64,000 nucleotides of DNA, from assembly GCA_017431825.1 (NCBI GenBank), contig JAFRKI010000015.1, positions 50,901 to 114,900 of the forward strand, in the 5' to 3' direction. How positions within the stretch are numbered: position 1 is the stretch's first letter; each line of letters starts with the position of its first letter. This DNA is from Erysipelotrichaceae bacterium (GTDB taxonomy: Bacteria; Bacillota_I; Bacilli_A; Erysipelotrichales; Erysipelotrichaceae). The notes below the pieces were generated by a model. That model was not told the origin of the DNA and did no database searches. It saw only the letters and a program-made list of their open reading frames with translations. Shown one piece after another: positions 26,371 to 34,637 of the stretch. A program made the translations under genes and the position numbers.

Positions 26371-29133
26371 CTATCTATAGGCAATTATTTTAACCAGATT
26401 GGCTATTTCTTTATCATCTATTATCAGATTTAAAGGAGTAATAATCTCATTGATTATTTGTTTTACTGTTTTAAATTCGAACTGGTATTGGTTTTGTATC
26501 TCGAAAGAATTATCATGGATTTCTGAAGATTCTTTTTTGGCTGCTCTTTCAAACATGCACATAAGGTGCAAGATAATACCAACATAGAAAGAGTTATCTT
26601 TTTCAGATGATAATACTTTTTCATCAATTTCGCTGCAGAAGCTTATGCAGGCATCGGTAATCAGCGGTGAACTAATGGAAGGCGCAAACTTATCTGAGTT
26701 CCTGAACACCTCATCATACATATCGGTGTTTTCGCTATATAATTGTGAGAACGTTTTCCTCATTTCTCTTCCATCGTTCATATATTGAGAAATGATTTGA
26801 GAACCGTCAGGTGTAAAGACCTTATCAAAAAACATGAATCTAGTTCCGGAAATTTGTGGATCTATTGATCCGATTATAAGCTTAAGGTTGCTTCCAAGCT
26901 GTTTTGCCTTTTCGTTTATATCTTCCATGATCGACATAGCGATGATATTATAATCAAAACAGTCAAACCTATCGCAAAGGTATTCTTTTATTGCCTCTGC
27001 TCCTCCGATCCCGGTGCTGCAGACCGTTATGATCGTCTTTTTATCATATGTATCCTTTTCCTTTTTTGAATCTTCTTTTTTATTTATCAATTCTTCATAC
27101 TGGATCTTTATAAAGCTTATGTATTTGTCATATACTGTTTGATAAATCTCCGAAAGATCAGATTCGGTATCGGAGAGAACAACCTTTATTGCATCCATTA
27201 CCATAAGAGACGTAACGTTAGGTATGCATTTGCATTTAAACAGAGTATCTTTCTGCACTCTTTCCTCAATAGTGAGAAGGGAGCCCATATCAACAAGACA
27301 TAACACTCCTTTTTTATTATTGAGAGTCTTAATCAAGTTAAGAAATTCATAGTATACCTCATTAAATGTTTTATTGATGGGAGCATCGATTGCATGGACG
27401 AAATCAACATCCATAAGTTGATTAGACATGTCGACAATACTGGATGCTGTTTGGTCTCCGTGACATATAACAACTATATCAATATGTTCATTCTGAACCT
27501 CGGCAGAAGAACCCTGTGCCAGAAAAAGCGACCAGAAACCTAATTCATCTTTTGGTATATCAACGCCCAATTCGGCAGAGAAACTGTCTAGATGTGCGTA
27601 AAGGAACTCCATTTCCATGTAGTGAGTATTTTCCTGTCTGCCGATATTTGGGTTATAGATGATTTTGCTTTTTCTTGTTCTTTCAACAAACTGCTGTATG
27701 TGAAGAGCAAAAGCCATGGCCAAGGAATCAGAAAAAGATCTGCCCAAAGCCAAGGAAGCATCGCTTAATAGCCTGTTTGCAAAAACAAGATACCTGTTTT
27801 CAATTATGCCATTCTTCAATATGAAGTTATCATCTTCGGAATTACTGAAATTATAAATGAGATTACTGTAGTATGTATCAAGATCTTCGGCAACACGAGT
27901 CTCGATTGTCTGTGTATTGATATTGTTCTTACGATAGTAGTTTATTCTTTTTTCGATGAAATCATAGAGGTTAAGGACATACTTGTTTCTTACATATTTA
28001 TGTTCTTCTATGTCGTCCGGATGTACATTCATGCCATCAAGAAACTGACTGAGATTAGTCTCGTTTTCGGGATTGAACAAAGCAGAGTTTTTAGAACTAT
28101 ATACTTCAAAAGGCAGATCAAACAGTTCTATGTTCAAGGTGGTTCCCTGTTTTTCCTTGTTCGTTGACAGATAGTTTATATAACTCTTTGCACAGCAGAG
28201 ATTAACAATGTTTTTAAGTTCCCCAATATTTCCTTTTGCCTGATAGAAAACAAGTTTCTTCAGAGATTCGAATGAGATCCAGATCGGTATTTCGAGCTTC
28301 CTGGATTCCTGCTGAAAGAACGAGAACAGCAGCTCCAGTTTTTCATCGATGCTTCTTTCCATAAGATTTGGAAGACTTATAATTATCGGAAATCTTCTTG
28401 TAAAGGTTTTAAGAAGAGTGTTTTTCGGATCTTCGGTTGTCGAGCCGATAATCATCAGATTGACTTTATCTTCACTTGTTCCGCCAAGTTTTCTTATGGC
28501 GCCTTTGTCTATCAGATTAAAAAGAAGTTCCTGCCCGGTCGGAGGCAGCCTATGGATTTCATCAAGCATCAGAATGCCATTATCAGCTCTTTTGGCCATT
28601 CCCTCCTTTTCAGTCAATGCGCCGGTAAAAGCTCCTTTTTCGTGCCCGAATAATTGTGACAGCAAAAGCTGCGGATTGTCTGCATATTCAGCACAGTTGA
28701 AATAGACATATGGGATGTTTTCGTCTTCAGAAATATATCTCTTGAATTCCCACATTTTTTCAGCCATGTAGTTCTTTCCACAACCTGTTTCTCCATATAT
28801 CAGAGTGTTCAGACCATTTGGGGGATAAGAAACAGCAGATTTTGCCTTCTCTATGGCAGTCTCTAAACTTGGATTCAAGTATGCAAATCTTTCAAAAGGG
28901 TCAGCTTTTTCACCGCTGTCTTCAGTTTTTTCGTTTGTGTTATCTACTGTCTTCTTCCATTGAAACATAACAGGTCTGTGATTGTTTTTGATTAATATTC
29001 CCTGTTTAAAGAGAAGATTGAGATCGCTAGAGGCCTCGTTTCTTCTAATGTTCAATAGATCAGCTACTTGATCAGCTGTTAAAGGATCGCTGCTATTCTT
29101 AATAAGATTAGCAACCATATCTATTCTTTTCAT
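26371..29133 (-). CDS. LevR-type sigma-54-dependent PTS regulator
   Basis: A 920-residue activator. Order: a winged-helix DNA-binding domain (residues 1-60); an AAA+ sigma-54 contact domain with Walker A GETGCGKN (114-121), the diagnostic GAFTGA loop (167-172) and Walker B LMLDEIHR; a PTS regulation domain near 400-500; an EIIA(Man)-like domain near 540-660 with VVICHGDQ, whose histidine is a likely phosphorylation site; an EIIB(Gat)-like domain with ITVCSTGIGGAEA; and a second PRD at the C-terminus with ILHLMCMFERA. It should sense sugar flux through PTS phosphorylation and activate the sigma-54 promoter at 29198. It is divergent from its target operon and has AAAGAGG before the ATG. Confidence 0.93.
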   Translation of the reverse strand: MKRIDMVANLIKNSSDPLTADQVADLLNIRRNEASSDLNLLFKQGILIKNNHRPVMFQWKKTVDNTNEKTEDSGEKADPFERFAYLNPSLETAIEKAKSAVSYPPNGLNTLIYGETGCGKNYMAEKMWEFKRYISEDENIPYVYFNCAEYADNPQLLLSQLFGHEKGAFTGALTEKEGMAKRADNGILMLDEIHRLPPTGQELLFNLIDKGAIRKLGGTSEDKVNLMIIGSTTEDPKNTLLKTFTRRFPIIISLPNLMERSIDEKLELLFSFFQQESRKLEIPIWISFESLKKLVFYQAKGNIGELKNIVNLCCAKSYINYLSTNKEKQGTTLNIELFDLPFEVYSSKNSALFNPENETNLSQFLDGMNVHPDDIEEHKYVRNKYVLNLYDFIEKRINYYRKNNINTQTIETRVAEDLDTYYSNLIYNFSNSEDDNFILKNGIIENRYLVFANRLLSDASLALGRSFSDSLAMAFALHIQQFVERTRKSKIIYNPNIGRQENTHYMEMEFLYAHLDSFSAELGVDIPKDELGFWSLFLAQGSSAEVQNEHIDIVVICHGDQTASSIVDMSNQLMDVDFVHAIDAPINKTFNEVYYEFLNLIKTLNNKKGVLCLVDMGSLLTIEERVQKDTLFKCKCIPNVTSLMVMDAIKVVLSDTESDLSEIYQTVYDKYISFIKIQYEELINKKEDSKKEKDTYDKKTIITVCSTGIGGAEAIKEYLCDRFDCFDYNIIAMSIMEDINEKAKQLGSNLKLIIGSIDPQISGTRFMFFDKVFTPDGSQIISQYMNDGREMRKTFSQLYSENTDMYDEVFRNSDKFAPSISSPLITDACISFCSEIDEKVLSSEKDNSFYVGIILHLMCMFERAAKKESSEIHDNSFEIQNQYQFEFKTVKQIINEIITPLNLIIDDKEIANLVKIIAYR

Positions 29134-29197
29134 TATGAATTAACCTCTTTATGCATACTATAACATACAAAAACGAATTTATTAATGCGACACTAAG

Positions 29198-29213
29198 TGG
29201 CACGAAAGTTGCT
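29198..29213 (+). promoter_or_regulatory. Sigma-54 (-24/-12) promoter
   Basis: TGGCAC-N5-TTGCT, a perfect match to the consensus with the GG and GC exactly spaced. The start of transcription is expected near 29225. It drives the dehydrogenase-PTS-aldolase operon and fits the LevR-type activator encoded next door and rpoN at the operon's far end. Confidence 0.95.
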
Positions 29214-29227
29214 TTATAGATAGTGAG

Positions 29228-29241
29228 AGCAAGCGCTTTCA
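29228..29241 (+). promoter_or_regulatory. Putative cre box (CcpA site)
   Basis: AGCAAGCGCTTTCA, whose reverse strand TGAAAGCGCTTGCT fits the catabolite responsive element with a central CG and A/T flanks. It lies right at or after the predicted sigma-54 start site, where bound CcpA would block initiation or elongation. In Bacillus the sigma-54 lev operon also has a cre site, so the logic is known. Confidence 0.65.
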
Positions 29242-29389
29242 TCGTTATTGGAGTTATTGTTCTCAAGAAAGGAGTGGTTTGATTGAGGGGGGTAAATAGG
29301 GTTTGATGTTGTTTTTACAGCGTTAAACCTGATCGGCAGTAATATTGATTGCTAAAAAAAGAGCATCTATTTGCTAGAAAGGAAATGGT

Positions 29390-30445
29390 ATGAAATTTAA
29401 AATCCTTGTCATGGAAGAAATTGGGCAATTGGCACTTAGAGAAGCCGAAATTCCAAAGCCAGGAAAGGGACAGGTGTTAGTTAAGATAGAAAACTGCAAC
29501 ATCTGCACAACAGACTGGCAAAATTGGAACGGAATGCGTGGCAAGTCCAACAAAAGTTTTCCATATGCACCGGGGCATGAAGCGGCAGGCACCATCGAAG
29601 AGATCGGAGAAGGAGTGTATGGCTTTAATGTCGGTGATCATATAGCTGTTGGCTATACCGGTTGCGGCTATTGTGAGGAATGCCGGGTTGGCAATACTAA
29701 AGCATGCAAGACACCAAAAGAAAAGACAACGATCGATGGCGTAAGCGGTGGATTCGGTATGAGCCAGTATATGCTGATCAACAAGAATCAGGTATTTGAA
29801 ATGAATCCGGATCTGCCGTTTGAAGAGGCCGGCTATCTTGAGCCTGTATCTACGGCAGTACATGGAATCAGAAAACTGGACCCAAAACCGGGAGACTATC
29901 TGCTTGTTATCGGTGCCGGAAATATGGGACTTGTTAATGCCCAGGTCGCTAAAGCTTTTGGTTGCAATGTCTTTGTAAGTGAAGTCGACGAGAAAAGGAT
30001 TGCTTTGTCAAAATCGATGGGGTTCAGTGTGATGAATCCTGCGACAGACAATATTGTTGATTTTGCCAAAGAGTTCACAAAGGGACACGGAGTCGACCAT
30101 GTCGTCGTTGCCGTAGGTAATACAAAAGCCACAGATCAGGCTTTTGAAGTAGTTAGAAAAGGCGGCAAAGTATTATTGTTCGCAGCCGGTTATCCTTCAC
30201 CTGAACTCAATTTGGATGTCAATAAGATCCATTATGGAAACTGGCACATTATCGGTACAGGCGGAGCAAATGTCGGTGATTATCAATTAGCTAGCCAGTA
30301 TTTGTCAGACGGAACGGTAGTAACCAAGAATCTTATTTCCTATAAGATTCCGCTTGAAGATTATAACAAGGCCTTCGAGTTGGCTGCTACGCCTGGCAAT
30401 TATAGAGTCTCCTTAGTTATGTGGAATAAGGCCAAGGATAACTAG
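29390..30445 (+). CDS. Zinc-dependent medium-chain dehydrogenase (hexitol-phosphate type)
   Basis: A 351-residue medium-chain dehydrogenase. The catalytic zinc ligands are in NICTTDW and PGHEAAG, the structural zinc loop is CGYCEECRVGNTKAC, and the NAD(P)-binding fold has VIGAGNMGLVNAQ. Its place as first gene of a PTS operon suggests it oxidises a phosphorylated hexitol or reduces a ketose phosphate, as GatD or SorE do. AAGGAAA precedes the ATG after a leader of roughly 165 bases from the sigma-54 start. The IIB gene begins one base after its stop. The exact sugar cannot be read from the sequence. Confidence 0.85.
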   Translation: MKFKILVMEEIGQLALREAEIPKPGKGQVLVKIENCNICTTDWQNWNGMRGKSNKSFPYAPGHEAAGTIEEIGEGVYGFNVGDHIAVGYTGCGYCEECRVGNTKACKTPKEKTTIDGVSGGFGMSQYMLINKNQVFEMNPDLPFEEAGYLEPVSTAVHGIRKLDPKPGDYLLVIGAGNMGLVNAQVAKAFGCNVFVSEVDEKRIALSKSMGFSVMNPATDNIVDFAKEFTKGHGVDHVVVAVGNTKATDQAFEVVRKGGKVLLFAAGYPSPELNLDVNKIHYGNWHIIGTGGANVGDYQLASQYLSDGTVVTKNLISYKIPLEDYNKAFELAATPGNYRVSLVMWNKAKDN

Positions 30446-30446
30446 T

Positions 30447-30923
30447 ATGACTAAATTAGGATTAGTTAGAGTAGATAGCCGCCTTATTCACGGACAAGTA
30501 ATGACGATGTGGTCAAAAACGAACGGAATAAACTACATTCTTGCCGTAGATGACCATTCAGCAAAAGATCCTATTATGGTCGACATCTATAAAATGGCAG
30601 TTCCTAGTACCATGGGAGTTGCCATAATGACAGTCGAAGAAGCAGCAGAAAAGTTTAAAGCTAACGAGCTGAAAGACAGAACCTATCTGATACTGATTAA
30701 GGACGTAGATACTGCGTATCGGTTATATGAAGCTGGCTTCCAGTTCACAGATTTGCAGATAGGAAACCTTGTTGCTGAAAAGAATACAAAGATGCTTCAT
30801 CAGAATAGCAGATTGAGCGAAGAACACTTGCCTTTACTTGCCGAGCTTAAAAACAAGGGCGTCAATATTATTGTTCAATCTGTGCCGACAGAAAGACCAA
30901 AAAAGATCGAAGAATATCTTTGA
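30447..30923 (+). CDS. PTS mannose/fructose/sorbose family IIB component
   Basis: A 158-residue IIB of the mannose superfamily. The N-terminal RVDSRLIHGQV contains the phosphorylated histidine (H15). It takes phosphate from IIA (33525) and passes it to the sugar carried by IIC/IID. It starts one base after the dehydrogenase stop and has a 118-base gap before IIC, which holds possible RNA hairpins. Confidence 0.94.
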   Translation: MTKLGLVRVDSRLIHGQVMTMWSKTNGINYILAVDDHSAKDPIMVDIYKMAVPSTMGVAIMTVEEAAEKFKANELKDRTYLILIKDVDTAYRLYEAGFQFTDLQIGNLVAEKNTKMLHQNSRLSEEHLPLLAELKNKGVNIIVQSVPTERPKKIEEYL

Positions 30924-30952
30924 TGGGAATCATAACCCTCAATTAATGCTTA

Positions 30953-31016
30953 CTAACTAATGTTAGTGCAAAATAAGATAATCATTGCTAACTGCTGACA
31001 TGAGTGATGATTATGC
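30953..31016 (+). other. Intercistronic hairpins between IIB and IIC
   Basis: Two inverted repeats: ACTAAC-TAAT-GTTAGT near 30953-30968, and ATAATCAT...ATGATTAT across about 30977-31015. Neither is followed by a T-run, so they look like RNA-processing or stability elements, not terminators. Confidence 0.4.
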
Positions 31017-31041
31017 GTTTTAAAAGAAAGGAAGCTTAAAT

Positions 31042-31797
31042 ATGTTCATTAAAGCACTATTGATCGGTATTTTCTACTGGATATCAAAGTGGGCTATTGG
31101 CTACACGTTTGGTGTAAGGTGGAGTAATCTTCCTATGGTAATGGCACCCGTAATCGGTTTAATTATGGGGGATGTCAAGACAGCTGTTATCATGGGAGCT
31201 TTCATTCAGGCTGTTTATCTGGGCCTGGTAAGTGGACTTGGTGGAGTTGTTACAGTCGACAAATCATTAGCAACATGTATTGCAATTCCTATCGCCATTC
31301 AGGCGGGTCTTGCACCAGAAATGGCTGTAACTCTTGCTGTTCCTTTTGGACTGCTCGGAACTATCACCAATAACATCTACAAAATCTATGCCTCTTGGCT
31401 TACCCACAAGGCAGATACTGCGGCTGAAGAGGGAGATGCTAAGAAGATCCGCATGCTTCATTATTGGGGCGCAGCTATCGGCTGGTTGCCGTTAGCGCTG
31501 ATTCCGGTAACTATCATAGTGTACGCCGGACCGGATCTGATTGCAAATCTTCTGGCTGCAATTCCGGATTCTGTAGTTAATGGCTTAGGAGTCGTAGGTG
31601 GTCTTCTTCCTGCACTAGGTTTCGCGATGACCATCAGAGTAATTGGACGCAAACAATTCCTGCCATTCTTCTTCTTGGGATTCTTTGTAATCAAGTATTT
31701 CTCCCTGAGCACTATCGGCGCTTCTATCTTCGGAATAATACTTGCAATTACTTATGTACAATTAATGGGAGGACGTACTGATGTCGAAGCAAGCTAA
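31042..31797 (+). CDS. PTS mannose family IIC component
   Basis: A 251-residue membrane permease subunit with about seven hydrophobic segments and family motifs such as PMVMAPVIGLIMGD and TVDKSLATCIAIPIAI. Together with IID it forms the sugar channel and sets part of the substrate choice. AAAGGAAG precedes the ATG. Its end overlaps the IID start by 17 bases, a sign of tight translational coupling and equal stoichiometry. Confidence 0.93.
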   Translation: MFIKALLIGIFYWISKWAIGYTFGVRWSNLPMVMAPVIGLIMGDVKTAVIMGAFIQAVYLGLVSGLGGVVTVDKSLATCIAIPIAIQAGLAPEMAVTLAVPFGLLGTITNNIYKIYASWLTHKADTAAEEGDAKKIRMLHYWGAAIGWLPLALIPVTIIVYAGPDLIANLLAAIPDSVVNGLGVVGGLLPALGFAMTIRVIGRKQFLPFFFLGFFVIKYFSLSTIGASIFGIILAITYVQLMGGRTDVEAS

Positions 31798-32602
31798 CAA
31801 ATTATCAAGAAACGACGTCGTTAAGACATTTGTCAGATGGTGGGCTGCAACTCATTGGAACACTTCATCTGAAAGACTGCAAGCATTAGGTGTTTGTGCA
31901 GCCTTATCGCCGGCATTGGAAAAGCTTTATACGGATAAAGAAGATCTTAAAAAGGCTCTTATTAGACACCTGATGTTCTTCAATACCCAGCTTAACTGGG
32001 GCGGTATCATCGGCGGAGCCACTCTTGCATTAGAAGAAGAAAATGCTTGTGGTGAAGGTGTTCCGGAAGAAGTCATCGTTGGTTTCAAGAATGGCTTAAT
32101 GGGCCCGATGGCCGGTATTGGTGATACCATTGACTGGCTGACCCTGAGCCCGATTGTTACTTCCTTATGCTTGCCAGCAGCTCAGGAGGGAAGCGTTATG
32201 GCTTGTATGTTGGCCTTATTCGCTTTCTCTATTCCGGCAACGATTGTAGGATACTATTTATTCAATCTCGGTTATAAGCTCGGCCGCGACTCGGTCACTA
32301 CGCTGTTAAGCAGTGGCATTGTAAACAGGATCATAAATGGTCTGTCTATCCTTGGCCTGTTCATGATGGGCGTTCTGTCGGCTTCACTAGTAAAAGTATC
32401 TACTCCGTTAGCAATAGTTAACGATGTAGCTACCACTGAGATACAGCCACTGTTGGACAAGATCGTTCCTGGTCTGTTACCTCTATTGACCGTTCTCGGA
32501 GTATACTATTATCTCGAAAAGAGAGGCAACAAGTATATGACCGCATTGATTGCTTTAATTGTTATCGGTCTTGTACTAGGAACTCTGGGAATCATAAAGT
32601 AA
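31781..32602 (+). CDS. PTS mannose family IID component
   Basis: A 273-residue IID. The N-terminal cytosolic region (RRW/HWNTSSERLQALG) and QLNWGGIIGGATLALEEE are typical, followed by GLMGPMAGIGDTIDW and C-terminal membrane segments. It pairs with IIC in the membrane. The gene overlaps IIC by 17 bases and lies 16 bases before the aldolase gene. Confidence 0.94.
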   Translation: MSKQANKLSRNDVVKTFVRWWAATHWNTSSERLQALGVCAALSPALEKLYTDKEDLKKALIRHLMFFNTQLNWGGIIGGATLALEEENACGEGVPEEVIVGFKNGLMGPMAGIGDTIDWLTLSPIVTSLCLPAAQEGSVMACMLALFAFSIPATIVGYYLFNLGYKLGRDSVTTLLSSGIVNRIINGLSILGLFMMGVLSASLVKVSTPLAIVNDVATTEIQPLLDKIVPGLLPLLTVLGVYYYLEKRGNKYMTALIALIVIGLVLGTLGIIK

Positions 32603-32618
32603 AAAAGGAAAATAGTTT

Positions 32619-33458
32619 ATGTTAATTGACATGAAATCAATTCTTATTGATGCAACAAAGAAAGGTTATGGAGTAGTAGCACCAAATGTCAGCGATGCTT
32701 ACACTATAAAAGCATGTTTTGATGCAGCTAACGAAATCAAAGCTCCATTAATCATTGATGCCGGAGGAAATCTCGACTATGATTTCATAGGGGAAACGGT
32801 TCGTTTTTATTCAAACAGATATCCTCAGATGCCTGTAGCCTTAAATCTGGATCATGGAAAGAATCTTGATCAGGTCGTGGTTGCCATACGGGCCGGCTTC
32901 ACATCAGTCATGATTGATAAGTCATCCTGTTCATTTGAAGAAAACGTTGAAGCGACTGCAGAAGTAGTAAAAATTGCCCATAAAGTAGGCGTTTCCGTAG
33001 AAGCTGAACTGGGCCATGTCGGTCGGGAGGGCGAAGAAAACAACGACCAGAATGTATATACGGAGCCTAAGGAGGCTGCAAGGTTTGTAGAACTGACCGG
33101 TGTAGATTGTCTTGCAATAGCGATCGGAACATCTCACGGGCATTATAAAGGTGAGCCTCATCTGGAGTTAGGAATTCTTGATGAAATCAGAAAATCAGTT
33201 GAAGTTCCACTTGTTCTGCATGGCGGTTCCTCTACAGGAGACGAGAATCTGCAGAAAGCTATTAAGCATGGTATCAGTAAGATTAATATTGGTACTGACC
33301 TAGGCGACGCAGGCGTTTCTTCTTTAATGAAGTTTATTAATGAAACTGATATAAATACACGGTTTTATTTATCTAAAGCCATGGATGCAACTTATATCGG
33401 CTGGAAGGAAAAGCTAAAACACTATCTCGTAACGTTTGGTGAAGAGAATAGGTGGTAG
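32619..33458 (+). CDS. Class II ketose-bisphosphate aldolase (FbaA/GatY/KbaY type)
   Basis: A 279-residue zinc aldolase. LNLDHGKN, EAELGHVGREG and LVLHGGSS contribute metal-binding and active-site residues, GTSHGHYKG is intact, and KINIGTDL is the phosphate-binding end. It would split a ketose-1,6-bisphosphate (fructose, tagatose or sorbose type) into triose phosphates that enter through tpiA. No kinase is in the operon, so a housekeeping phosphofructokinase must supply the second phosphate. Similar dehydrogenase-PTS-aldolase sets serve sorbose and galactitol uptake; which sugar applies here is open. Confidence 0.9.
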   Translation: MLIDMKSILIDATKKGYGVVAPNVSDAYTIKACFDAANEIKAPLIIDAGGNLDYDFIGETVRFYSNRYPQMPVALNLDHGKNLDQVVVAIRAGFTSVMIDKSSCSFEENVEATAEVVKIAHKVGVSVEAELGHVGREGEENNDQNVYTEPKEAARFVELTGVDCLAIAIGTSHGHYKGEPHLELGILDEIRKSVEVPLVLHGGSSTGDENLQKAIKHGISKINIGTDLGDAGVSSLMKFINETDINTRFYLSKAMDATYIGWKEKLKHYLVTFGEENRW

Positions 33459-33461
33459 TTT

Positions 33462-33508
33462 AAATGCCGTAGCTGCAGGGGAAGCATCCCTGCAGCTACG
33501 GAGCATTT
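33462..33508 (+). other. Large intercistronic hairpin
   Basis: A 14-bp perfect GC-rich stem CCGTAGCTGCAGGG/CCCTGCAGCTACGG with loop GAAGCAT, extended by five A/T pairs past a two-base bulge. No T-run follows, so it is more likely to protect or process mRNA, or reduce flow into the IIA-rpoN part, than to stop transcription fully. Confidence 0.7.
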
Positions 33509-33524
33509 AATAGAAAGGGAATCA

Positions 33525-33917
33525 ATGAAAGGAATTGTTATCGTTAGTCATGGATACCTGGCCGAGGGTTTATATAAGACATCTCAAATGTTTTTTACAG
33601 ATCAAAAACAGTTTACTTACGTCTGTATGGATGGGTTGGACAGCACAGATACATTCTGCAGAAAAATAGAAGAAAAGATAAAAGAAGTGGATTCCGGAGA
33701 TGGGGTAATCATCCTTTGTGATCTACTCTTTGGCAGTCCGTTTAATTGTGCTGCTCGGATACTGAACGAAAAATGCGAATTGATCTCCGGCGTCAACTTA
33801 TCAATTTTGCTTGAAATACTTGGCCTCAGATCAAATTCAGAAATAGATGTTGATGAGATGGTAAAAATCGGCAAGGAAGGAATTTGCAATTTTAAAAAAA
33901 TGGCAAGAAAAGAATAA
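33525..33917 (+). CDS. PTS mannose family IIA component
   Basis: A 130-residue IIA with the phosphorylated histidine H9 in IVIVSHGYLAEG and the conserved CDLLFGSPFN strand. It accepts phosphate from HPr and hands it to IIB (30447); it may also set the phosphorylation state of the LevR-type activator. It lies after a large hairpin, away from IIB. AAAGGGA precedes the ATG. Confidence 0.9.
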   Translation: MKGIVIVSHGYLAEGLYKTSQMFFTDQKQFTYVCMDGLDSTDTFCRKIEEKIKEVDSGDGVIILCDLLFGSPFNCAARILNEKCELISGVNLSILLEILGLRSNSEIDVDEMVKIGKEGICNFKKMARKE

Positions 33918-33947
33918 CTCACTGTCATTCATAAAGGAGATACACGC

Positions 33948-34541
33948 GTGGTAACAATTATTTATATATGTCTGATCATTTTCGCTGTATTTGTAGTCGT
34001 GGAAGTGATCAGAAGAATAATAGCCAGTAAAATAACGTCAGAATTAGTAGGGTATTTATATGAAGGGAAAGAAAAAGACTTTAACGCTTTAATTGACAGC
34101 AAAAAAGCAAAATTTTACATCTTTCCTTATTATAGAGACAGCCTGAAGCTTAGTTCCGCAATCCTCAAAAACGACAAAAGAGAAATAGAAAGAATAATGA
34201 AAGAATATGAAAATGTGGATCTTAAATCTAGCCAAAGAGAGGCCTTATTCCTTCAGTGCTTTCAATACTATGTTATGAAGGAAGATAATACTGCTGCCAC
34301 GAAATACTATAACCTGATTAAGGAAAACAACCAAAGCGGTGATCACTCTGAGCTGGATATAACTTATGATGTTTTTGTTAAAAAAGGTTATGAATACCTT
34401 GAATACTGTTTGAATAGATTGGATGATCTTGAAGGTGGCGAAAAGAGAGCCTACGAATCTTATATATATCAGATGTATTTGAATATGGGAGATAAAGAAA
34501 ACAGCGAGATTTTTTATGATCGTATGAGTAATCAGGAATGA
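33948..34541 (+). CDS. Membrane-anchored helical-repeat protein, 197 aa
   Basis: Not recognised. Residues about 3-23 form one membrane segment, and the rest is a soluble, all-helical domain whose alternating helices look like tetratricopeptide-type repeats. The start is a GTG with AAAGGAG at good spacing. It sits between IIA and rpoN in the sigma-54 module, which suggests a role in that circuit, for example in holding IIA or the activator at the membrane; this is inference from position only. Confidence 0.55.
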   Translation: MVTIIYICLIIFAVFVVVEVIRRIIASKITSELVGYLYEGKEKDFNALIDSKKAKFYIFPYYRDSLKLSSAILKNDKREIERIMKEYENVDLKSSQREALFLQCFQYYVMKEDNTAATKYYNLIKENNQSGDHSELDITYDVFVKKGYEYLEYCLNRLDDLEGGEKRAYESYIYQMYLNMGDKENSEIFYDRMSNQE

Positions 34542-34620
34542 TTTATTGTTTTAAAAGAACAGAAAGCTGCCAATATTCTGGCTGGTCATCAAACCGCAGA
34601 TTACGTCAGATGAAGGTTAT

Positions 34621-34626
34621 TATAAT
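34621..34626 (+). promoter_or_regulatory. -10 box before rpoN
   Basis: A perfect TATAAT with the rpoN ATG 12 bases downstream, leaving a leader of only about five bases. A housekeeping promoter here would give sigma-54 a basal level independent of its own regulon. A five-codon frame (MKKHE) overlaps the rpoN start. Confidence 0.5.
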
Positions 34627-34637
34627 AATGAAAAAAC

